From the NCBI GenBank assembly GCA_005765155.1, contig VCCP01000003.1:6200001-6264000 (forward strand): a DNA stretch of 64,000 bases, written 5' to 3'. The notes under the pieces were generated by a model. It worked only from the letters and a program-made list of their open reading frames with translations, did not search any database and was not told where the DNA came from. The stretch's first letter is position 1. Each line of letters opens with the position of its first letter. Shown here one piece after another: positions 57,889 to 64,000 of the stretch. This stretch comes from Zelopaecilomyces penicillatus. Taxonomy: Eukaryota > Ascomycota > Sordariomycetes > Hypocreales > Pseudodiploosporaceae. A program made the position numbers and the translations under genes.

Positions 57889-58671
57889 ATGCAACAGTCT
57901 AAGAGCGCTTTCCAACCCATCGTCCATGATAATCTCACAGTGATTAAAATAGGCGGGTCAGCGGCTGTGTATGGCATTGACGAAGCGACCGTTCTAAAGG
58001 AATATTATGACGAAACTGACGAGGGCATTGCCATTGAGCGTGCTGCATTCCGGCGGCTCGGCTCGCACCGCAATATTGTGCAATGCCTCGGTCAATCAAA
58101 TCAGAAGTCATTGATTCTCGAACGTGGACAGCCCCTTTCCATTCTGATGGAACAATGGACGACAGCGAGACCTGAGCTGGACCAAAAACTTGGATGGATA
58201 AGAGATGCTGCCGAGGGCTTGCAGCATATCCATAACAGTGGTATCATCCACGCCGATTTTGGCTGTTCAAACATGATATTGGTTGAGGACTGTGTGAAAA
58301 TCGTCGATTTTGGGGGTTGCAGTATTGACGATAGTGAAGCGCTTACCTGCTACAACTGGTACAATTGCCGGGACTCGAGACGCCCAAGCGTAGAGACTGA
58401 CATGTTCGCCTTTGGATGTGCTGTATTCGAAATCTTGACTGGTAAACCGCCATACCATGAACACAAAGGCCGCCCAGAACAGGTACGACTGCTGTACGCC
58501 CAAAACCAATTTCCCGCTGTTGAACATCTGCCGCTACACGAGGTGATGTTGGGATGCTGGCATGGCACATTTAGTAGCATGGATGAAGTTACCCGAATCC
58601 TTAAAACAGCATGCATCGTCGACGAGGGGGTGCTTTCAGTCTTTTGTCTTTTCAGTGCTACAGCGATTTGA
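57889..58671 (+). CDS. Minimal protein-kinase-like protein
   Basis: A single exon of 260 aa, almost only a kinase domain. A reduced glycine loop (KIGGSAAVYG) is followed by the ATP-anchoring lysine K37 (TVLKEY), helix-C glutamate E50, catalytic loop HADFGCSN (D123, N128; A replaces the Arg of HRD), DFG (140-142, DFGG) and helix F DMFAFGCAVFEIL. All residues needed for catalysis are present, but the activation segment between DFG and helix F is short and Cys/Tyr-rich. The C-terminus ends soon after helix I. This fits the expanded, fast-evolving fungal kinase-like families of accessory regions. The earlier in-frame GTG at 57880 is not a likely start. It is flanked by secreted-protein genes; substrate unknown. 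Confidence 0.82.
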   Translation: MQQSKSAFQPIVHDNLTVIKIGGSAAVYGIDEATVLKEYYDETDEGIAIERAAFRRLGSHRNIVQCLGQSNQKSLILERGQPLSILMEQWTTARPELDQKLGWIRDAAEGLQHIHNSGIIHADFGCSNMILVEDCVKIVDFGGCSIDDSEALTCYNWYNCRDSRRPSVETDMFAFGCAVFEILTGKPPYHEHKGRPEQVRLLYAQNQFPAVEHLPLHEVMLGCWHGTFSSMDEVTRILKTACIVDEGVLSVFCLFSATAI

Positions 58672-59902
58672 CAAGAAAACCAGCAGTGCGAATGGATGAT
58701 GAAGGATATAAGCACAACACATTCAGGTTATTATGTGACACGATGATGGACTCTGGCGAAAAAAACTGATGGCTGCCTCTGCTGATAATGGACATCAGAG
58801 CCCTAATATGAGATTCTATAAAAGGATGGGTTGGAGTCGTGTATACAGAATATGGCTATGAGGGTTCATTTCTAGATTGTAAATGGAGCACCTCTGCGAT
58901 GGCCACGCAGGTTAGAAGCATAAGCTAGCTTTTCAGATGTGATTGGGCTGGTCGAGAATGGGCGACATGGCTCTATTTTCGATCCAATGATACGCAGAAA
59001 AGATGGGTTGATACCCTTGCTGATAATAGTAAAGAAAGATAAAAGATGTTAGCCCATTTGCCAGACTTGGCGACGCTGCCGTCAATTGCCGAACCAGATA
59101 CGTGGGACCAATGCTACCCACCCTCATAAACGGACATGGTCCGCAATGGCGCCGGCTAAAAATAAGCTACATTATAGAGTTGATTGTGGTGGCTGCCTGT
59201 TCATCTTGCTTGCCGATCCTGTGAACAAGGAGTAACACACTCGCCGCCACACAGAGATGGGTCTATAACCATTCAACGCGTACTCAATGACATGATAAAC
59301 AACTACATACTTTTCTCAACCATTATTCCGTTATACAAAACTCTTCAGACAGATTCCCGACGCTGGCCTCTACGTTACTGAAGAAGTATACGGAGTAGAT
59401 GTCTCATCGTTATTTCCACCCACCCACAACCCCCCTCCTCTCCCCTTGTCAGCTGAAAACAGTCAGACTTCAATTGTCCATACCAGAGCAGCGCTAGAGA
59501 CACGCTAGCATCGTCAATCTTGACTAGAATCTCGCACTATTTACTGCGGCTCACTTAAAGCTGCTTGAGCCTCGACCCCAAACCGCAAGCCCAATTCACC
59601 GCTCTCGGTATTCCAGCCAAATGGAACCACGGTAGCTCTCAAATAGACTGCAGCCCAGTGCCGTTAGGTTGCAAGCTGAGGCAAAACCAACACACATAGA
59701 ACTGGGTATTGTACGCATGGTCCGAGACACGGCGTGTAAGCCGTCCTTTTCAAAGGCCGCCACTATTGAAGCCCCAGCTACGTAAATACAGCCCAAGCTG
59801 CCACCCTCTCTGGCTCCTGGTTCTTCCATTCCTCTTATATCCGTATATTTGCTTCATTCCACACTGAGTAATTGTTGAGAAATCGGCATAATAGGGGCGA
59901 CG
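58672..59902. other. Intergenic, 1.2 kb
   Basis: No gene is supported. The right end holds the promoter and leader of the secreted gene at 59903. Open frames on the minus strand (59596-59983) overlap that leader and have no motifs. Confidence 0.5.
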
Positions 59903-61310
59903 ATGCATTTGCCCGCTGCGATTGTGTTTCTGGCAGTGACGGCTCATGGGGCGGCCGTCGCAAAGCCGTGCGATATCGCGCAATCCGTCCTGTCCAAATT
60001 CAAGGGAGCTCCCGCCGTCACGTCCGTCTGCAACTCATTGTTTGGTGCTCCTCCATCGCCGACGGCCACTGTTACCAAAACGACGACGAAAGCGGTGTCG
60101 CCGGACAAGGTGACGAAACTTGTTACAACGACCAAGACCGTCACCGTAACCCAAAAATTGACCGATCTGGTTCTTGTAAGCATAATGTCCTATTCGGCAA
60201 GAGGAGGTCCTACCTACAGTTGTTCATTATTAACACGCCTGGATCGCTTCAGAAAACTCGCACTGTTTTTGGGGGCACTTCCACATACACCGATCCGTAT
60301 TTCGTCCAGTGAGTTGTCGTCGCGTTCTGTTGTTGTGAGAGAGTTCAAGCAACGAGTACTAATCATATCTTTCTTTCGAATGTAAAGCACATATACAACA
60401 ACGACGTTAGGCTACACCAATGCGAAGCGCGATGCGATCCAAGCCCGAGCAACGCCGGATCCAACAATAAGCGGCGTCGCAAAGTCGGCCCTATCTACGG
60501 CATGCTCATGCCTCGTTCCTAAGCCAACGGGAAAGACAGTCACCCAGACTGTGACAAGCACTGTCACGAGCGGCAAGCCTCAAACGGTCAAGCAGACGAC
60601 TACTGAGACGGAGACTAGCTACCATGATATCTATGTCAAGACACGGACAATAACACTCACACATACCACATACAGTTACGCAACGGTATGCCAAATTATT
60701 ATCCGTTTTTATCCATATGCATCATCTGGGTCAATACTCGTGCTAATCACAAATCTAGGTCACCACCACCTCCGTCGTTACGCACTCCCACACTACCTGC
60801 AGCGGCACAAACCCTCGCTCCTCATTCCACATGCAAATCTCCGACACCGAACCCACCAAGACTGACCGCTTCAACGCACACTTTGCAACACAAACGCCAT
60901 CCGAGTACGTCGGCGGCGGAGCCTGGACGTTCGAGGCCACGCCTGACAAGAAAGATGCCGCGCTCTACAACATCGACTGTATCGGCCGTCTAGTGACCAA
61001 GGCCGTGTCGAAAGAGCACGGGCTCGAGGATTTCTACTTATCCATATCGCCTTACTTCGCCGGATTTGATGTCTTCTACATGTGGAATCAGACATATACT
61101 CTTCACACCGGTTTCGATTTTATCAAAGCTGAGGACCGTGGCGACGAGCCCTTGTATGTTTATGTGGACCAGGAGGGCATCGGACGGCTTGACATGCTGC
61201 AGACGTCTGAGCTGTACAAAGACGAGTTTGAATTGCCGTACTTTATCATTGCAAATGTGGTAAAGGACTTTGCTGCGGCTTTTAAGTTTATAAAGGTTCC
61301 GGCGGCGTAG
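59903..61310 (+). CDS. Secreted Thr-rich protein with a globular C-terminal domain
   Basis: Four exons, 59903-60175, 60253-60308, 60388-60685 and 60759-61310, phases consistent throughout, giving 392 aa. Donors are GTAAGC, GTGAGT and GTATGC. The signal peptide (about 1-19, LPAAIVFLAVTAHGAAVA) precedes a short Cys segment (KPCDIAQSVL, VCNSLFG). Then comes a Thr/Val-rich linker with repeated TVT-type words (TKTVTVTQK, TVTQTVTSTVTSG), probably O-glycosylated, with an ACSCL pair inside. The last about 165 residues are a compact domain (DTEPTKTDRFNAHFATQTPS, YVGGGAWTFEATPDKKDAAL, GFDVFYMWNQTY). No GPI-like hydrophobic tail, so probably secreted or wall-associated. The family is not recognised. Confidence 0.78.
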
Positions 61311-61701
61311 AGAAGTCGAGGGCTTCCACATGAAAGAACTGTATTTAGATAACATAATATATCATAATCACGTTCATAAAGACAACCTGCAAGATTTGCT
61401 ACACAAAAGTCCCATCCAACATAGATTCCCCCGGTTATTCTGATGCACACCGACCATTTCCAGTCGATGTATTCACCAGCCAGTTTAATATCTGGGCTTT
61501 GAGAGGCACGGTGCTTGTAAATCGAATAATTGCTGAATTTGGCAAGACTGCAAAGCCTTGGCTACACATAACCAGCAGTCTCGCCACCATTACTGCCATG
61601 CTATTCTTTGCATTCAGGTTCTGAAGGTGTGATTAATTCGTCACAAAATAGTATACTCATGCCCTCAACATCCAACATTGATAAACGGAGCAGCGAAATA
61701 A
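61311..61701. other. Intergenic between convergent genes
   Basis: The 391-bp shared 3' region of the Thr-rich secreted gene and the minus-strand 6-Cys gene. No gene or repeat is seen. Confidence 0.5.
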
Positions 61702-62129
61702 TTAACAGCCGTAGTAGACTCTGTAGCTTCGACCCTGCCCACCGAAATTCGTGCATCCACTATTCTCGCCATTAAAGATTCCAGCATGCTTAATCTTCTT
61801 CTGGCAGCTGTCATCAGAGAAAATGTCTGCAGTTGGTTTCTTGCCCCCTTTATTGGCTTGCTTAAGCATAACGCTATAAGCAGCGTCATTAAATTTATAG
61901 CAGGTTCCATCACACCCAAATTCCTGATTGAAATTCACTGTGTGACCAGCACACCCGTTGCTGTTGTAAAAGCTGGCTTGATGCGAGCCATCTCGCTGAG
62001 TGATGCCCTGCTCATCAGATTGAGGCACTTGATGAGTTAGCGATGAAATGTTCAGATAAGATAGATGGTAAGATCAAACATACACGCCATAGCTAAAGTG
62101 GCGAGAAGGGTGAGATACTGGAAGAGCAT
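61702..62129 (-). CDS. Small secreted 6-Cys protein, two exons
   Basis: Exon 1 (62129-62084) encodes almost exactly the signal peptide MLFQYLTLLATLAMA; exon 2 (62027-61702) the mature protein; total 123 aa. The donor GTATGT at 62083 and acceptor CAAG give phase 1 and the junction ALPQSDEQG; the nearby GT would create a stop. The mature part has six cysteines with the pattern SNGC, FGC, GTC, DSC, SGC and a terminal YYGC, many Gly/Asn, and an aromatic-rich end. Layout and several local motifs (FYNSNGC here, LYSNSGC at 52693) suggest the same fold class as the protein at 52693-53019. Function unknown. Confidence 0.8.
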
Positions 62130-63232
62130 ATTGGAAGATCGAGATGAGGGTTGACGGTGATGTGTTGAGAGGAAGCGTAAGATATGATTGATGAGAGGGG
62201 GGTTTTCCTAGAGCCAGAGCCAGAGCCAGCGAGTATTTAAGATTTTTGGAGCAGCTATGTTAACAAAAAGCACAGGCCTAGCATTACAAACACCAGTGGC
62301 AAATAAGAAGGGTATTGACCAGGCCGCAAAACATGAGTCGGTATCGGACCAGCTTCTAGTGGAGATTTCTTAATGGTGACAGCAAATACTCTATTAAGAA
62401 GATGAGGGATCAGAGGGGGGGGGGGGATGCTCAATTTTCACAGCAGTTGTTTGTGAGAGCTGTGATTGATGGAACATGTTGCAATCTGACGTGAGATTGC
62501 TCATGTAACACAACGATAAATGACCCTGATCAAGAGGTGAATGAATAACAAAACTCAAACTGGTCAATGAGCATTACCCCAATTAGTGATAAAGATTCGC
62601 TGCTGTCTGGTGTGCGTGCGTCAATGTCTAATACTATGTCTAGTCTATCTCTTGGCATACATAGGTACTAAAAGCTTACAGCGCTGACAACGATGATTGC
62701 GAACTTGTAGCCACGCGCAGGATGGTACGTGGGGATGTGCAAAAAGCATGGCCCTAGTTCTTTCGCTCTGGTTATGCAGAGAGAGCTCCTCGAATTCTAA
62801 TTGATCAAGAGAGATTGGATGATAGTTGCCACGCTCCTTGTAGCGGTCGGACCCTTTTCTACCAATCTCTCTGAAGCCTAACAACTAGCTTATGCATGTT
62901 AGATATTATAGGTCTTTGCTTTCTACAAGAAATTCTCATATTTATAAACAGTGCCTTTTTCTTTTTTTTTCTTTTTTCTTTCAAAAAAAGAAAAAGTATT
63001 CGATGCGATCAAGAACCCATGGAATGTCTGTAAGACTAACTGCGATTTTTAGTGGTTGACTATCTACACTACTACATACAATAACAGAAAAGTCCCAAAC
63101 GTAGATTACCCCATAAAATCATACAATCAAGTTCACCACCTTTGTCTTCTGTCTGTAGTTCTTCATCTTCTCAATGCCAACTAGGTAAGTGTGCTGTGAA
63201 ACACACACCTCAAAGCCCCAAAGGGGCTTGGT
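62130..63232. other. Intergenic, 1.1 kb
   Basis: The left end is the promoter of the 6-Cys gene, with repeated AGAGCC at 62210-62231. There are a G9 run at 62417-62426 and a T/C-rich stretch with a matching A/G-rich stretch at 62955-62998 that could form a hairpin. No gene is seen. Confidence 0.5.
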
Positions 63233-63775
63233 TTAGGAGCAAAAACCAAATAGACACATCCTACACCCGATCGCTATGCATGAAGGACCGGACTTGCATC
63301 CTCGTGTGTAACACGGAGCACGTGAAAACAATTGCTTCTTATCGTTGGAGGTAGTATCCTGTTTATCAAATGTACTCTTGATGTCAACAAGCACGTCATG
63401 AGCAGGATGAAAGAGCTCATGATCAGAAACGTCGGAGGGGCTCATGATCAAATCGATGCCACGGCGAGAGTTAGGTGGTGCTATTGCGGCTAACTGGCTG
63501 AGCTGAGCGTCATTTAGACGCACTGCATGCTTGACCGTGAAGTCTTCCGCAAAACCTCGCAAGACGCCATCTTTTCCAACATCGAAATACGCAGATTCTT
63601 TTTCATCCAGTTGATGAACGAGATCGACTGCATGCAACTCATTCTATAGAACAACATTAAGGCTTTGTATTGAATAACCAACTCCACACTTGGAACATAC
63701 CGTATCAATTTCAGCAGATACTAAGCCGAGTTGCTGGGCGAGGAGAGCAAGGATGCTGGCTGAGATCAACTTCAT
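63233..63775 (-). CDS. Secreted precursor of a C-terminal six-cysteine peptide
   Basis: Two exons, 63775-63701 and 63643-63233 (GTATGT donor, CTATAG acceptor, phase 0), encode 161 aa. The signal peptide (about 1-21, ISASILALLAQQLGLVSA) is followed by a charged, Cys-free region of about 112 residues. The last 28 residues, after QLFSR, contain all six cysteines (C136, C141, C147, C152, C155, C160). Spacing between cysteines is 4-5-4-2-4. This is the layout of a secreted pro-peptide releasing a tight disulfide-rich peptide; the spacing is similar to, not the same as, cystine-knot miniproteins such as cyclotides (3-4-4-1-4). The Arg before the peptide could be the cleavage site, though it is not dibasic. 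Function is not known and no toxin claim is made. Confidence 0.75.
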
Positions 63776-64000
63776 GATGTTGGTGGAAAAGAAGAAGAAT
63801 GATGATGACTTCTTTTGGGAGAAGCTTGGTAAATGTGTACAAATTATTTGGGTTCTGAAGCTGCAAATAAAAAGAAAGTTTAATAAAATGCACAGAATAG
63901 ACTTAACGGTTTGCATTATATCTAATTTGTGTAAGTATATACAAAACAACCCCTATATTACCAGTTTCTTCGGATGCCCATTCATAGAAGCCTTTGGGTA
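63776..64000. other. Upstream flank at the window end
   Basis: AT-rich DNA that should hold the promoter of the six-cysteine precursor gene. It is cut by the window edge. No further gene is seen. Confidence 0.4.

Noticed and set aside
1..64000. CRISPR arrays, integrated viral genes, complete transposons
   Set aside because: No regularly spaced repeats, polymerase/transposase motifs or terminal repeats with coding content were found.

Overview
This window looks like nuclear DNA of a filamentous ascomycete (Pezizomycotina). Genes carry short introns of about 37-121 nt with GTAAGT/GTATGT-type donors and CTAAC/CTGAC-type branch sites. Both tRNA genes have introns just 3' of the anticodon. The families (Med18, DUF3292, fungal MFS sugar porters, cutinase, many small secreted proteins) are typical of Sordariomycetes. 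A hypocrealean fungus is my best guess, not something the sequence proves. No operons, CRISPR arrays, complete transposons or viral genes were seen.

Layout. 1-1058: 3' part of a decaying gene for a Gly/Asp-rich secreted-type protein with repeated dibasic (Kex2-like) sites and two in-frame stops. 2002-3829 (-): MFS sugar porter. 5456-7064 (-): polynucleotide kinase 3'-phosphatase, divergent from Med18 (7449-8346, +) across a 384-bp shared promoter. 8347-31612: a very gene-poor stretch of about 23 kb. It holds one confident protein gene (15674-17476, -, a large disordered protein) and one tRNA-Cys, although its base composition is not AT-rich. 31613-42615: archaemetzincin (-), tRNA-Leu(AAG) (-), a DUF3292 membrane protein (+), a Rossmann-fold epimerase/NmrA-like enzyme (+), an MBL-fold hydrolase with an N-terminal zinc-ribbon-like segment (+), and a small unknown protein (-). 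46850-48280 (+): a type II membrane glycosyltransferase-like protein.

51435-63775 is a different kind of region. Of its eight protein genes, seven encode predicted secreted proteins: a cutinase-like enzyme with an unusual insertion, two small Cys-rich proteins of similar design (52693 and 61702), a pro-protein with a Kex2 site (54684), an 8-Cys protein (56108), a four-exon Thr-rich secreted protein (59903), and a precursor whose six cysteines all lie in its last 26 residues (63233). The eighth is a minimal protein-kinase-like gene (57889). This reads as an accessory, secretome-rich island, perhaps involved in interaction with a host or substrate.

The most interesting candidates are the C-terminal six-cysteine peptide precursor, the cutinase with about 64 extra residues between its catalytic Asp and His, the possible mitochondrial/nuclear dual start of the DNA-repair kinase, and the long non-AT-rich gene desert around the disordered protein. 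Introns were assigned by eye from splice consensus and reading phase. No homology search was run, so family names rest on motif recognition.
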